A DNA stretch of 64,000 nt from Mumia sp. Pv4-285. GTDB lineage: Bacteria > Actinomycetota > Actinomycetes > Propionibacteriales > Nocardioidaceae. Below, in pieces: positions 9,099-18,505 of this stretch. The DNA is taken from NCBI RefSeq assembly GCF_041320275.1, contig NZ_CP162023.1, positions 682,001 to 746,000 on the forward strand, read 5' to 3'. The notes beneath the pieces are model-generated. The model searched no databases and was not told the origin of the DNA. It saw nothing but the letters and a program-made list of their open reading frames with translations. Within the stretch, counting starts at the first letter, position 1. Each line of letters begins with the position of its first letter. The position numbers were made by a program, and so were the translations under genes.

Positions 9099-11852
9099 GT
9101 GTCGCTGTTCCTGTACCGCCTCGGTGGACTCATCGCTGCCAGGCGAGGCACCGTCGTCGCCACGTGGCTCCTGCTGATCGCGATCGTGCTGGGGGCGTCG
9201 GCCGCCCTCGGGGACCAGTACGACGACGCCTTCTCGGTGCCCGGCACGCAGTCCCAGGAAGGGGAGGACCTGCTGGCCGACCGGTTCGGCCAGACCGGGA
9301 CGAGCGGGCAGCTCCTCGTGACAGCGACGTCGGGCAGGATCACCGATGCCGCCCCGTCCAGCGACGTGGCCGACATCGTCGAGGCGGTCGGCAAGGTGCC
9401 CGGTGTCGCCGTGAGCAATCCGCTGACCGCGGACGACCCGGTGATCTCCGAGAGCCGGACGGCGACCCTGGCCGCGATCCGGTTCGACGACAAGGTCCCG
9501 TCGGAGAGCACGCTCACCGCTGTCGAACGCGCGGCCGAGCCACCGTCGTCCGCTGTCGCGACCTCGGTCGGCGGCGATGCGTACAAGCCGGACGCCGAGC
9601 CGAGCCGCGTGCCCGAGCTGATCGGGCTGTTCATCTCGTTCGTGATCCTCGCCGTCACGTTCGGCTCGCTGCTCGCTGCCGGCATGCCCGTCATCACGTC
9701 GCTGCTCGGCGTGCTGGTCACCCTCAGTGCGGTGGTGGTGGCGTCGTGGGTGACGACGGTGTCGAGCACGGCTCCGACTCTCGCGGAGATGCTCGGACTC
9801 GCCGTCGGCATCGACTACGCGCTCTTCATCCTGTCGCGACACCGACGACACCTCGCCGAAGGACTCGACCCGACAGAGGCGATGCGGCGCGCGATGGCGA
9901 CGGCAGGAAGTGCCGTGGTGTTCGCCGGCGCGACCGTCATCATCGCCCTGTCCGGGCTCGCCGTCGCCCGCATCCCGGTGCTCACCGTGATGGGAGTCGC
10001 TGCCGCGACGGCCGTCGCGATCGCGGTGGCTCTCGCCCTGACGCTGCTGCCTGCGATCGCGCTGCTGCTCGGCGAGCGGCTGCGTCCACGGCCGAAGCGC
10101 CGCCGCCGGCAGAGGGCGGCCCGGCAGGACCACGAGCATCCGGCGTTCTCCGGCCGCTGGGTCGCTGCGGCCACTCGGTTCCCCGTCCTGACGATCCTGG
10201 CGGTGCTCGTGCTGCTGATCCTCGCCGCGCGCCCCGCGAGCGAGCTGGAGCTGGCCCTTCCCGACAACAGCACCGCACCGCCGTCGTCGGCGGCGCGCGA
10301 GACGTACGACGACATCACGGACACCTTCGGGGAGGGCTACAACGCGCCGCTGTCGGTGACGGCGGACGTCATCACGAGCGCGAACCCGACGGACACCGTG
10401 AACGACCTGGCGGCCGCGATCGCGAAGGTCCCGGACGTCGTCGACATCACGCTCGCCACCCCGAACGAGGGCGGTGACACAGCACTGATCCAGGTCATCC
10501 CGGCGGCCGGGCAGACGGCACCGTCGACCAAGGCGCTGGTGGAGGAGCTGCGTGCCCTCTCGCCGGGCTGGGAGAAGCAGCTCGGCATCGGCGACATGCT
10601 GGTGACGGGCCAGACGGCGATCAACATCGACGTCTCCCAACGGCTCGCCGACGCGCTGCTGCCCTTCGCCATCATCGTCATCGGTCTCTCGCTCCTCCTC
10701 CTGATGGTCGTGTTCCGCTCGATCGCCGTCCCGCTCAAGGCCACGGTCGGCTACCTCCTCTCGGTCGGGGCTGCGCTCGGGGCGGTCGTGGTCGTGTTCC
10801 AGTGGGGCTGGCTCGGCGGCCTGGGCGAGGAGACGGGACCGGTCGTCAGCTTCATGCCGATCTTCGTGATGGGTGTGCTGTTCGGTCTGGCGATGGACTA
10901 CGAGATGTTCCTGGTCAGTGCCATGCGTGAGGAGTACGTGCGCGCGGGGGATCCGCGGCGTGCCGTGACCGTCGGGTTCGTCTCCTCGGCGCGGGTGGTC
11001 ACCGCGGCCGCGCTGATCATGGGCACGGTGTTCGTCGCCTTCATCCCCGGAGGCTCCTCGACGATCAAGCCGATCGCGTTCGGGCTCGCGGTGGGCGTGT
11101 TCGTCGACGCGTTCGTCGTGCGCATGACGCTCGTGCCGGCCGTGCTCGTGCTGCTGGACCGCCGTGCGTGGTGGCTCCCTGCGACGCTCGACCGCTCGAT
11201 CCCCGACGTCGACGTCGAGGGGGCCGTCCTGCACCGCAAGATCGCGTTCCAGGAGTGGGAGTCCGAGCACGGGGACGTGACCGTCCTGGCCCGCGAGCTG
11301 GTCGCCCGGGAGGGAGACGTGCCGGTCGAGATCACCGCGCGACCCGGGGAGGTCCACCGGCTCGCGCTGCCGGCGACCAACGACGCCGAGGCTCTGGCGT
11401 ACGTCCTGACCGGACGAAGCGTGGCGCACAGCGGGACCCTCGTCGTCGACGGCCTGCTCCTCCCCGAGCAGCGCGAGGCCGTCAACCAGTGCTCGACCGG
11501 AGTACGGGTGGGACCGGGGCGCGGGGATTTCGAGGTCGACAAGCTCCTCCGAACCCGCTCGCGGGTGGCCGCAGCGTCCCGCCGTGGACGCCGCGACTTC
11601 GTGGAACGAGCGACGGCGGCGGTCGGCACGTTGGGCGGAGCCACGGCTCGCGGAGCCTCGACCGGAGCTGTCGCCGATGCCGCGAGCGCGGTCGCAGCAG
11701 GGGTGCGTCTCGTCGTCCTCCACGGGCGGAACGGCGACTCCGGCGTGGGGGCTCATCAGGACGTGGACGCCCTCGCCGCAGCGCTCGCCGAGCAGGGAGC
11801 CACCGTCATCGTCACCGTTCCTCAGGAGATCGCGAGGCTGTCCGATGGATGA
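9099..11852 (+). CDS. MMPL/RND-type transporter with degenerate ABC-ATPase-like C-terminal domain
   Basis: 917 residues. Residues 1-690 are a typical MMPL exporter: two halves of a first helix, a periplasmic domain and five more helices, with the family GxxxDY/F motifs GLAVGIDYALFI and GLAMDYEMFL. Start is GTG 9099 after GGGGAGG; the upstream ATG frame lacks a ribosome site. Residues 700-917 are unusual: ITARPGEVHRLALP and a segment ending SGTLVVDG align by eye with the beta-strands flanking Walker A in ABC ATPases, and RLVVLHG with Walker B, but the P-loop and catalytic Glu are missing. The stop overlaps the YhgE/Pip gene by 8 bases. A lipid or envelope substrate is likely. Confidence 0.85.
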   Translation: MSLFLYRLGGLIAARRGTVVATWLLLIAIVLGASAALGDQYDDAFSVPGTQSQEGEDLLADRFGQTGTSGQLLVTATSGRITDAAPSSDVADIVEAVGKVPGVAVSNPLTADDPVISESRTATLAAIRFDDKVPSESTLTAVERAAEPPSSAVATSVGGDAYKPDAEPSRVPELIGLFISFVILAVTFGSLLAAGMPVITSLLGVLVTLSAVVVASWVTTVSSTAPTLAEMLGLAVGIDYALFILSRHRRHLAEGLDPTEAMRRAMATAGSAVVFAGATVIIALSGLAVARIPVLTVMGVAAATAVAIAVALALTLLPAIALLLGERLRPRPKRRRRQRAARQDHEHPAFSGRWVAAATRFPVLTILAVLVLLILAARPASELELALPDNSTAPPSSAARETYDDITDTFGEGYNAPLSVTADVITSANPTDTVNDLAAAIAKVPDVVDITLATPNEGGDTALIQVIPAAGQTAPSTKALVEELRALSPGWEKQLGIGDMLVTGQTAINIDVSQRLADALLPFAIIVIGLSLLLLMVVFRSIAVPLKATVGYLLSVGAALGAVVVVFQWGWLGGLGEETGPVVSFMPIFVMGVLFGLAMDYEMFLVSAMREEYVRAGDPRRAVTVGFVSSARVVTAAALIMGTVFVAFIPGGSSTIKPIAFGLAVGVFVDAFVVRMTLVPAVLVLLDRRAWWLPATLDRSIPDVDVEGAVLHRKIAFQEWESEHGDVTVLARELVAREGDVPVEITARPGEVHRLALPATNDAEALAYVLTGRSVAHSGTLVVDGLLLPEQREAVNQCSTGVRVGPGRGDFEVDKLLRTRSRVAAASRRGRRDFVERATAAVGTLGGATARGASTGAVADAASAVAAGVRLVVLHGRNGDSGVGAHQDVDALAAALAEQGATVIVTVPQEIARLSDG

Positions 11853-13893
11853 CAACGCATCAGGTGCTGACGACGTACGCCGCCGTGGTCGGCGCCGCGC
11901 CGTCGTGGTGGGGGTCGTGCTTCCTTTGATCTCCGCGGCCGTGGTGATCTGGTCGGTCACCGACCGCGAGGAGCGGCTGGACACCATCCCCGTCGCCATC
12001 GTGAACAACGACACCATCATCACGGAGCCGCAGCCGATGGCCGCCGGCCGGGCGCTGACGGCGTCGCTGACCGATCCGAGCACCTCCGCGCCGAACCTCG
12101 ACTGGACGCTCACCGATGCCGCCGATGCCGCGGCTGGCCTGCGTGACGGCGACTACTACGCCGTGCTGACGATCCCCGAGGACTTCTCGAGAGCGATCCT
12201 GTCCTCCGGCACCGCCAGCCCGGCGCAGGGACAGCTGACCCTGACGAGCAACGCGGCTGCGAGCACGACCGTCCCGTACCTGAGTGCGCAGATCGCCGGC
12301 GCTGCAGCGACGTCGCTCGGGAACCAGACCACCCAGGGCTATCTCAAGAACGTGTACGACGGGTTCAACCAGATCGCGTCGTCGAACGAGAAGGCGGCTT
12401 CGAGCGCTGCGCAGCTCGCCGACGGTACGGCGGAGCTCGCCACGGGTGCGGGGTCGCTCGACGACGGCGTGGACAGCCTCGCTGCCGGGCTCGAGAGGCT
12501 GGCGGGCGGAGCCGACGGGCTGAGTGCTGCGACGGACGGGCTCGTCGTCGGCGCCGACGAGGTCGCCACCGGCGCGCGAGGTGTCGCGACCGGATCAGGT
12601 GAGCTCGGCACCGCGGCGTCGGAGCTGGCGCGGAGCAGCCGGTCGCTGAGCACCGCGAGCGCGGCGTTGTCGACCGCGTCCGGGGTGGTCTCGAAGGGTG
12701 CCTCCGGGCTGGCGAAGGGCGATGCGCGCCTGGCCGTACGAGCGAAGACCTTGGCTGAGGACCTGCGGGCGATCCGTCGCGACTGCCGCGCCGAGGGAGG
12801 GTCCGCGCGGTTCTGCGTACGCCTCGACGGCGTCCGTGACAGCGCGATCGTGCTCGCCGGCGGCACCGCCCTGTCCGAGCGTGCGGCCAAGCGACTGGCC
12901 GGTGCGACCGCCGCCAGCGCGCAGGGCGCGAAGGAGCTCGCGGGCTGGAACGCGAAGCTGGCGCGCGGTGCCGGCGCGCTCGACCGCGCCGAAGCGACCC
13001 TGTCGGCCGGGGCTCGTGGCGTCGCGGTCGGCGCCGAGACACTGGCCGTCGGGACAGGCGAGGTCGCGACCGCTGCCGGCACGCTTGCCTCCGCGACCGA
13101 CGAGACGGTCGCGGACACGGCGGCCCTGGTGGAGGGTGCGGCGACGCTCGACAGCAGCGCCGAGCAGGTCGACTCGGGGGCACAGTCGCTGAGCAGCGGA
13201 CTCGCCAAGGGTGCCGCGGAGTCACCGACCTACACGACCGCGCAGCAGGACACCCTCGCGACCGTCGTGAGCGAACCCGTCGTGCTCGACAGCTCCGTCG
13301 AGCACGACGATCACGGCAACGGCTGGCTGCTGGCCGCGGTGCTGGGGGCAGTGCTGTGGCTGTCGGCGATGGTGTCGGCGATGGGGGTGCAGCGGGAGCG
13401 GATCCGGGCACTCGCGATGATGCCGGTCTCCTCGCGACGGATGGCCTGGTCGTTCACGCTCCCCGTGCTCGGCCTGGCGGTGCTGCAGGCCGCCGCGGTG
13501 ATGGCGGCGGTGCTCCTCTTCTCCCCGAGCGTCGACGCACTCGTCCCGTTGGCGACGCTGAGCCTGCTGGCGGCGGTGACGTTCTCGCTCGTCGCAGTCG
13601 GGCTGCGACTCGCGTTCGGCGGCGCGGGTGTGGCGGCGTACGTCGTGCTCCTGGTCGTCCAGCTCGCCGCCCTCGCCGTCGTCGTCCCGCTGGAGACGGC
13701 GCCCGGCCTGCTCCGTACGCTCAACGGGCTGATGCCGCTGAGCGCGTTCACCAACGGAGCAGCGCAGCTGGTCGCTGGAGGTGCCGTCACGTCGATGGTC
13801 GGGGTCGTCGCGGTGCTGCTCATGTGGGCGCTCGGCGCAGTCGCCCTTGCGGTGGCGGCGGTGAAACGGCGGCGCAGGCTGCCCCTCGGCTAA
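11845..13893 (+). CDS. YhgE/Pip-domain membrane protein
   Basis: 682 residues. One N-terminal transmembrane helix (about 18-40), then an extracytoplasmic region of about 450 residues made of low-complexity helical repeats (ATGAGSLDDGVDSLAAGLE-like units with alternating Ala, Gly, Leu) that look like a long coiled coil, then five to six C-terminal helices. This is the YhgE/Pip architecture, an ABC-2-permease relative linked to phage infection in Lactococcus and to type VII/ESX export in Firmicutes. The start ATG 11845 lies inside the end of the MMPL gene, so the two are co-translated and probably form one export complex. Substrate unknown. Confidence 0.85.
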   Translation: MDDNASGADDVRRRGRRRAVVVGVVLPLISAAVVIWSVTDREERLDTIPVAIVNNDTIITEPQPMAAGRALTASLTDPSTSAPNLDWTLTDAADAAAGLRDGDYYAVLTIPEDFSRAILSSGTASPAQGQLTLTSNAAASTTVPYLSAQIAGAAATSLGNQTTQGYLKNVYDGFNQIASSNEKAASSAAQLADGTAELATGAGSLDDGVDSLAAGLERLAGGADGLSAATDGLVVGADEVATGARGVATGSGELGTAASELARSSRSLSTASAALSTASGVVSKGASGLAKGDARLAVRAKTLAEDLRAIRRDCRAEGGSARFCVRLDGVRDSAIVLAGGTALSERAAKRLAGATAASAQGAKELAGWNAKLARGAGALDRAEATLSAGARGVAVGAETLAVGTGEVATAAGTLASATDETVADTAALVEGAATLDSSAEQVDSGAQSLSSGLAKGAAESPTYTTAQQDTLATVVSEPVVLDSSVEHDDHGNGWLLAAVLGAVLWLSAMVSAMGVQRERIRALAMMPVSSRRMAWSFTLPVLGLAVLQAAAVMAAVLLFSPSVDALVPLATLSLLAAVTFSLVAVGLRLAFGGAGVAAYVVLLVVQLAALAVVVPLETAPGLLRTLNGLMPLSAFTNGAAQLVAGGAVTSMVGVVAVLLMWALGAVALAVAAVKRRRRLPLG

Positions 13894-15017
13894 CGACCCC
13901 CGTGACCGCCGCGAATCCGCAGGGTCGTACGGGCGACGTCGAGCACGAGACGGTCCCACGCGTCGTCGAGGTCGCGGCCGGTGAGCTCGCGGACCCGGCG
14001 CAGCCGGTGCCGGATCGACTGGGGGTGCAGGCCGAGAGCGTCGGCGGCGTCGGTGGCTCGCCCGTGGTCGAGGTATGCGCTGAGCCCGTCGAGCAGGTGG
14101 GCCTGACCCGGCTCGAGGAGCGGCCCGAGAGCGGCGGCGGGGAGCTCGGAGCCGGCGTCCGGATCGGTGCCGGACAGCAGCGCGACCAGGAGGACGTCGG
14201 CGAACGCAAGGGTGCCGCTGCGCTCGTACGCCCGAGCGGGCGCACGCTCGTACGCTCCGGTGGCGAGCCGGTAGGCCCTCGGGAGCTGGGCGACGGTCAG
14301 GTCGTCCAGCACGACCAGGCCGCCGGACTCAGAGGGCAGAGGCCTGTCGGTGAGGTGCGCGACGTGCGCGGCGGTCGCGTGCGTGAGGTGGAAGGACGAG
14401 GCCGACATCTCGGGCGGTGGCGTCGTCGTGGGAGCCAGGGTGAGGACGAGACGGCTCGGGATCGTGACGCCGAGCCGGGTCGAGCGGTCGGCGAGGGCGG
14501 CTCGCGAGGTCTGGCGTCCGGCGAGCAGGTCGGCGGCGAGCGTCGCGAGGACGCGTTCGCGGTCCTCGCGCAGGTGCGCCGACGCCTCCTCGTACCCGGC
14601 GAACAGCGCCTCCGACAGCTCGTCCACGCCCACGAGCATCGTGCGGTTCAACGCAACGAGGTCGGAGACGTCGAGCGTCCCGGCGCCGAGCTCGACGATG
14701 AGGTCGGCGGACTCGACCGCCGCGATCCGGTACGCCCGCAGGATCGCCGGGAGCGGTCGGCCGTCGGTCGCGCGTGCGACCCCGATCCCGCGGAACCGCC
14801 GAAGGTCGGCCGCGGTCATCGACGACTCGTCGACCCACATCTCGACGGTGCGCTGCAGCGCCCAGGACGCGATCGCGGCGATCTCGTCACGCTGCGTCGC
14901 GCTCACGTGCGCATAGGCCGGGATCTCCTGGAGCACGACCCCGATCACGCGGGCGGTGACGCGGTCGGCGTCGCGGGCCACCGTCCGCTGCACGTCCACA
15001 CGTTCTCTCGTACCCAT
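13890..15017 (-). CDS. PucR-family transcriptional regulator
   Basis: 375 residues from ATG 15017; a longer in-frame extension runs back into the divergent gene and is rejected. The N-terminal 150 residues are helical (RsbR-like sensory domain), the centre is GGDEF-like in fold, and the C-terminal 55 residues carry the PucR helix-turn-helix: ALGLHPQSIRHRLRRVRELTGRD. It is divergent from the FAD-dependent dehydrogenase gene with an 79-base gap holding two palindromic sites, so it most likely controls itself and that enzyme. The effector is unknown. Its stop overlaps the end of the convergent YhgE gene by 4 bases. Confidence 0.88.
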   Translation of the reverse strand: MGTRERVDVQRTVARDADRVTARVIGVVLQEIPAYAHVSATQRDEIAAIASWALQRTVEMWVDESSMTAADLRRFRGIGVARATDGRPLPAILRAYRIAAVESADLIVELGAGTLDVSDLVALNRTMLVGVDELSEALFAGYEEASAHLREDRERVLATLAADLLAGRQTSRAALADRSTRLGVTIPSRLVLTLAPTTTPPPEMSASSFHLTHATAAHVAHLTDRPLPSESGGLVVLDDLTVAQLPRAYRLATGAYERAPARAYERSGTLAFADVLLVALLSGTDPDAGSELPAAALGPLLEPGQAHLLDGLSAYLDHGRATDAADALGLHPQSIRHRLRRVRELTGRDLDDAWDRLVLDVARTTLRIRGGHGGR

Positions 15018-15024
15018 GGGACCA

Positions 15025-15085
15025 TTGTCAACCACTGACAACCGCGTTGCGCACTCGCCACGATCGCCATTGTCACCACAGGCAA
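15025..15085. promoter_or_regulatory. Two related operator-like inverted repeats between pucR-type regulator and dehydrogenase
   Basis: A perfect inverted repeat TTGTCA-ACCAC-TGACAA lies at 15025-15041 and a second, imperfect copy TTGTCACCACAGGCAA at 15070-15085. Both are preceded by CCA and share the ACCAC centre. They sit 8 bases outside the regulator start and 11 bases before the dehydrogenase ATG, an ideal arrangement for a dimeric regulator acting on both divergent genes. Confidence 0.65.
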
Positions 15086-15096
15086 GCGCCGCGACG

Positions 15097-16758
15097 ATGA
15101 CTCGCATGGATGCTGATGTGATCGTCGTCGGGGCCGGCCTTGCCGGGCTGGTTGCCACCGCGGAGCTCGTGGACGCGGGCAAGAAGGTCGTTCTCGTCGA
15201 CCAGGAGTCCGAGGCGAACCTCGGTGGCCAGGCGTTCTGGTCGTTCGGCGGACTCTTCTTCGTCGACTCGCCCGAGCAGCGGCGCATGGGCATCAAGGAC
15301 TCGCCCGAGCTCGCACTCCAGGACTGGATGGGCAACGCCGGCTTCGACCGTCCCGAGGACACCTGGCCGCGTCGGTGGGCGGAGGCGTACGTCGACTTCG
15401 CCGCCGGCGAGAAGCGTGCGTGGCTGCGTGCGCAGGGCCTCAAGCTCTTCCCGATCGTCGGCTGGGCGGAGCGCGGCGGCTACGGGGCGGTCGGTCCGGG
15501 CAACTCGGTGCCGCGGTTCCACATCACCTGGGGGACCGGTCCCGGTGTGGTCGAGCCCTTCGAGCGGCGCGTGCGCGAAGGCGTCGCGAAGGGCCTCGTC
15601 ACCTTCCGGTTCCGCCACCGCGTCGACGGCCTCACCCTCACCGACGGCGCAGTCACCGGAGTCACGGGCGTGGTGCTGGCGCCCGACTCGAGCGCACGTG
15701 GAGTCGCGTCGAACCGTACGGTCGACGGCGACTTCGCCCTCTCCGCGCAGGCCGTGATCGTCACGTCCGGCGGGATCGGTGGCAACCACGAGCTCGTCCG
15801 CAAGACGTGGCCCGTCGACCGCCTCGGCGAGCCCCCGGCCGACATGCTGACCGGTGTCCCGGCCTACGTCGACGGCCGGATGCAGCAGATCGCCATCGAG
15901 TCCGGCGCCAACATGATCAACCCCGACCGGGGCTGGCACTACGTCGAGGGGATCAAGAACTGGGACCCGATCTGGCCCGGCCACGGTATCCGCATTCTTC
16001 CGGGACCGTCTTCGCTGTGGTTCGACGCGGTCGGCAACCGGCTCCCCGTGCCGCTCTATCCCGGGTTCGACACCCTCGGCACGCTCGAGCACCTGCGCAC
16101 CACCGGGCACGACCACAGCTGGTTCGTACTCACGCAGAAGATCATCGAGAAGGAGTTCGCGCTGTCGGGCTCCGAGCAGAACCCCGACCTCACCGGCCGC
16201 GACGTGCGCCAGGTTCTCGGCCGGGTGAAGGCCGGGGCACCCGCTCCGGTCGAGGCCTTCAAGCAGCGTGGCGAGGACTTCGTCGTCGCCGACACGCTCG
16301 AGGAGCTGGTCGACGGGATGAACAAGCTCACTCCCGAGCCGCTCCTGAACCCAGTGGCACTGCGGCTGCAGATCGAGGCGCGAGACCGCGAGCTCCACAA
16401 CCCGTTCGCGAAGGACATGCAGGTCGTGGCGCTGCGCCAGACCCGCGCGTACCGCGGCGACCGGCTGATCCGCACCGCCGCCCCGCACCGCATCCTCGAC
16501 CCCAAGGCCGGCCCGCTCATCGCCGTGCGCTTGCGGGTGATCACGCGCAAGACGCTCGGCGGGCTCGAGACCAACCTGGACTCGGCCGTCCTGCGCGAGG
16601 ACGGCTCGGTGCTCGACGGCCTGTACGCCGCCGGCGAGGTCGCCGGGTTCGGTGGAGGCGGCGTCCACGGCTACCGGGCGCTCGAGGGCACGTTCCTCGG
16701 CGGGTGCATCTTCTCCGGCCGGGCCGCGGGACGCGCCGCCGCTCAGGCAGTGGGCTGA
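15097..16758 (+). CDS. FAD-dependent dehydrogenase (KstD/fumarate-reductase-like)
   Basis: 553 residues. The dinucleotide motif GAGLAG is at residues 12-17, followed by an acidic residue at the end of the second strand (LVDQE) that binds the FAD ribose. The segment NLGGQAFWSFGGLF and the C-terminal GEVAGFGGGGVHGYRALEG close the FAD site, as in 3-ketosteroid-1-dehydrogenase-like flavoproteins. The family dehydrogenates or reduces conjugated ketone rings; the exact substrate cannot be read here. A second ATG (15106) gives MDADVIVVG, equally plausible as start; no strong ribosome site precedes either, so a leaderless or short-leader mRNA is possible. Control by the divergent PucR protein is inferred. 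Confidence 0.85.
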   Translation: MTRMDADVIVVGAGLAGLVATAELVDAGKKVVLVDQESEANLGGQAFWSFGGLFFVDSPEQRRMGIKDSPELALQDWMGNAGFDRPEDTWPRRWAEAYVDFAAGEKRAWLRAQGLKLFPIVGWAERGGYGAVGPGNSVPRFHITWGTGPGVVEPFERRVREGVAKGLVTFRFRHRVDGLTLTDGAVTGVTGVVLAPDSSARGVASNRTVDGDFALSAQAVIVTSGGIGGNHELVRKTWPVDRLGEPPADMLTGVPAYVDGRMQQIAIESGANMINPDRGWHYVEGIKNWDPIWPGHGIRILPGPSSLWFDAVGNRLPVPLYPGFDTLGTLEHLRTTGHDHSWFVLTQKIIEKEFALSGSEQNPDLTGRDVRQVLGRVKAGAPAPVEAFKQRGEDFVVADTLEELVDGMNKLTPEPLLNPVALRLQIEARDRELHNPFAKDMQVVALRQTRAYRGDRLIRTAAPHRILDPKAGPLIAVRLRVITRKTLGGLETNLDSAVLREDGSVLDGLYAAGEVAGFGGGGVHGYRALEGTFLGGCIFSGRAAGRAAAQAVG

Positions 16759-17030
16759 TCGCCGGTCTCGGGATCCACGTCCTCGGGGAGGTTGTCCGGG
16801 TCGACCTCTCCGGCCGGCGTCACGTCAGCGGCCTCGGCGTCCTCTGGGACGTCGATGAGGTCCTTGACGGGCCCGACCGCTCCGTCGCCCCGCTGGACGG
16901 TCTCGGTCTCGTCCGGGTCGCCGTGCAGGCGCACCTCGTCGGGCGTCGCGTTGACCGCCAGCACCGACGGGTCGACGTCCTCGACGGTCGGGCGGTGGGC
17001 CTCCCTGGAGGGCTGGTCGGGGCGCGTCAT
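16743..17030 (-). CDS. Small acidic hypothetical protein
   Basis: 95 residues, very rich in Asp, Glu and Pro, with no hydrophobic segment and no recognisable domain; likely intrinsically disordered. Its start overlaps the stop of the preceding 43-residue gene (ATGA), so the pair is one operon. The end overlaps the convergent dehydrogenase gene by 16 bases. I do not recognise a function. Confidence 0.6.
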   Translation of the reverse strand: MTRPDQPSREAHRPTVEDVDPSVLAVNATPDEVRLHGDPDETETVQRGDGAVGPVKDLIDVPEDAEAADVTPAGEVDPDNLPEDVDPETGDQPTA

Positions 17031-17158
17031 CGGTTCACCAGCTTGAAGAAGGTGCTGTCCTCGCCGTCGGCCTTCTGCTCCTGGTAGACGAGCGCGAGAC
17101 CCTCACGGTCGAACGCCTCGAACCACTGATCTGTGGTCTGCTTCGTCGAGCTGCTCAT
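17027..17158 (-). CDS. Tiny hypothetical protein (43 residues)
   Basis: 43 residues beginning MSSSTKQTTDQWFEAF, with a Trp-Phe pair and a C-terminal KVDGED-like acidic stretch. ATG 17158 is preceded by GAAGGAGGCGACC, a strong ribosome site, which supports real translation. It overlaps the downstream 95-residue gene by ATGA. No known domain. Confidence 0.6.
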   Translation of the reverse strand: MSSSTKQTTDQWFEAFDREGLALVYQEQKADGEDSTFFKLVNR

Positions 17159-17240
17159 GGTCGCCTCCTTCGTCTTCGAACGGACGACCCTTGCGGTACC
17201 CGGTCGGCGTCGTGCCATGCGAGCCGCCGCGCGCGCCCCG

Positions 17241-18464
17241 TCAGCTGCGGGCGGCGGTGCCCGTGGCCGCGCGCAAGGTCGCGACCTGGTGCGGGAGCTG
17301 CGTACGCAGGTAGTCCTCTGCCGACGCGAAGATGTCGACCTCGTGCCCGGCAGCCTGCGACAGGTGCCACCGGTGCACCAGCACGTCGTGGAAGAACTGC
17401 GCCGGCTCGACGACGTCGCGATCAGCCGGGGGGATCATCGCGGCGAGGCGCTGCCAGACCTCCGTGAGCCACCGGTGAGCGACCACCATCGGATCCTCGT
17501 TCTGCAGCTCGTGAGCGCCGGCGTACGCGTCGAGGTCGTTGAGCAGCCGCCGGGCCTGCGCCTCCTCGAGATCGAGCCCCGTCAGTCCCTGCAAGCGGCG
17601 CGCGTGGTGGTCGGGCTCCACGATCCGCGGTTGGATGCGGACGCTGTCACCGTCGAAGTCGGTCACGATGTCGAGCTCGCCGACGTCGAACCCGAGGTTG
17701 TTGAGCTGCTCGATCCGCTGCTCGATCCGCCACATCTCCGCAGTCGAGAACTCCTCCTCGCCCGTGAGCGCGCGCCACAGCTCGTCGTACCGCTCGACGA
17801 CACGGTCGACCAGCTCGAGCGGCTCGATCGTGGAGGCGAGCAGGCCCGCTGCCTGGAGGTCGAGCAGCTCACCGAACACGTTCGTACGGACGAGGTCCAG
17901 GTCCTCACCACGCTGCCCGTCCGACAGGGTGTCGTGCAGGGCGCCGGTCTCCGCGTCGACGAGATAGGCGGCGAACTCGTCGGCGCTGCGTCGGAACAGC
18001 GTGTTGGACAACGAGCAGTCGCCCCAGAAGAAGCCGTCGATGTGGAGCCGTACGAGGAGCACGACCATCGCGTCGACGACGGCGTCGAGCGTGTTCTCCG
18101 ACAGCGGGTGCTCGAACAGCGACCGGTACGGCAGCGACCGCGGCAGGTGCTCGGTGATGATCGCGGCGGGGAGCTCCGAGCCGTCGCGCGCCGTACGGCC
18201 GGTGACGACGGCGACTGGGTCGACCGCGGGCAGGTCGAGGCGTTGGAGGTTGCGCAGCAGCACGTACTCACGGCGCGCGTAGTACTCGGTCGTCTCTTTC
18301 ACGACCACGACCGCACCGTCGACCCGGACGAACCGCACCACGTGTCGATGGATGCCGCGCGGGAGCGAGACGTCCAGCTCGGCCGGCCACTCCTCCAGCG
18401 GCTGGTGCCACGGGAGCGTGACAAGGCCGGCACGAGGCCGGGCGCTGAGGAGCTGGATCGGCAT
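17241..18464 (-). CDS. DUF4032 domain protein (kinase-like fold)
   Basis: 407 residues. MPIQLLSARPRAGLVTLPW at the start and PRGIHRHVVRFVRVDGAVVVVKET are recognisable DUF4032 sequences; the second contains a lysine in a kinase-like beta-strand (VVVKET). Further hallmarks are HIDGFFWGDCSLSNTLFRR (resembling the HGDLxxxN catalytic loop) and YLVDAETGAL (resembling DFG). These suggest a lipopolysaccharide-kinase-like fold. A longer frame to 18497 exists, but MPIQLL is the family start. Substrate unknown; cytoplasmic. Confidence 0.85.
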   Translation of the reverse strand: MPIQLLSARPRAGLVTLPWHQPLEEWPAELDVSLPRGIHRHVVRFVRVDGAVVVVKETTEYYARREYVLLRNLQRLDLPAVDPVAVVTGRTARDGSELPAAIITEHLPRSLPYRSLFEHPLSENTLDAVVDAMVVLLVRLHIDGFFWGDCSLSNTLFRRSADEFAAYLVDAETGALHDTLSDGQRGEDLDLVRTNVFGELLDLQAAGLLASTIEPLELVDRVVERYDELWRALTGEEEFSTAEMWRIEQRIEQLNNLGFDVGELDIVTDFDGDSVRIQPRIVEPDHHARRLQGLTGLDLEEAQARRLLNDLDAYAGAHELQNEDPMVVAHRWLTEVWQRLAAMIPPADRDVVEPAQFFHDVLVHRWHLSQAAGHEVDIFASAEDYLRTQLPHQVATLRAATGTAARS

Positions 18465-18505
18465 GGACTCAGCCTCGCACCTCGCCGGGTGACCCACCCG
18501 CCGGG

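Noticed and set aside
8745-12113. 1122-codon open frame on the minus strand
   Set aside because: It lies opposite the MMPL gene, shows only Arg/Asp/Glu/Gly-rich shadow composition and has no known motif; a product of high GC on the opposite strand.
12400-13210. Repeat-rich DNA in the YhgE/Pip gene as a DNA repeat array
   Set aside because: The repetition comes from Ala/Gly/Leu-rich heptad-like protein repeats, not from DNA-level tandem repeats.
15073-16668. 531-codon open frame on the minus strand
   Set aside because: Antisense of the FAD-dependent dehydrogenase; no family, shadow composition.
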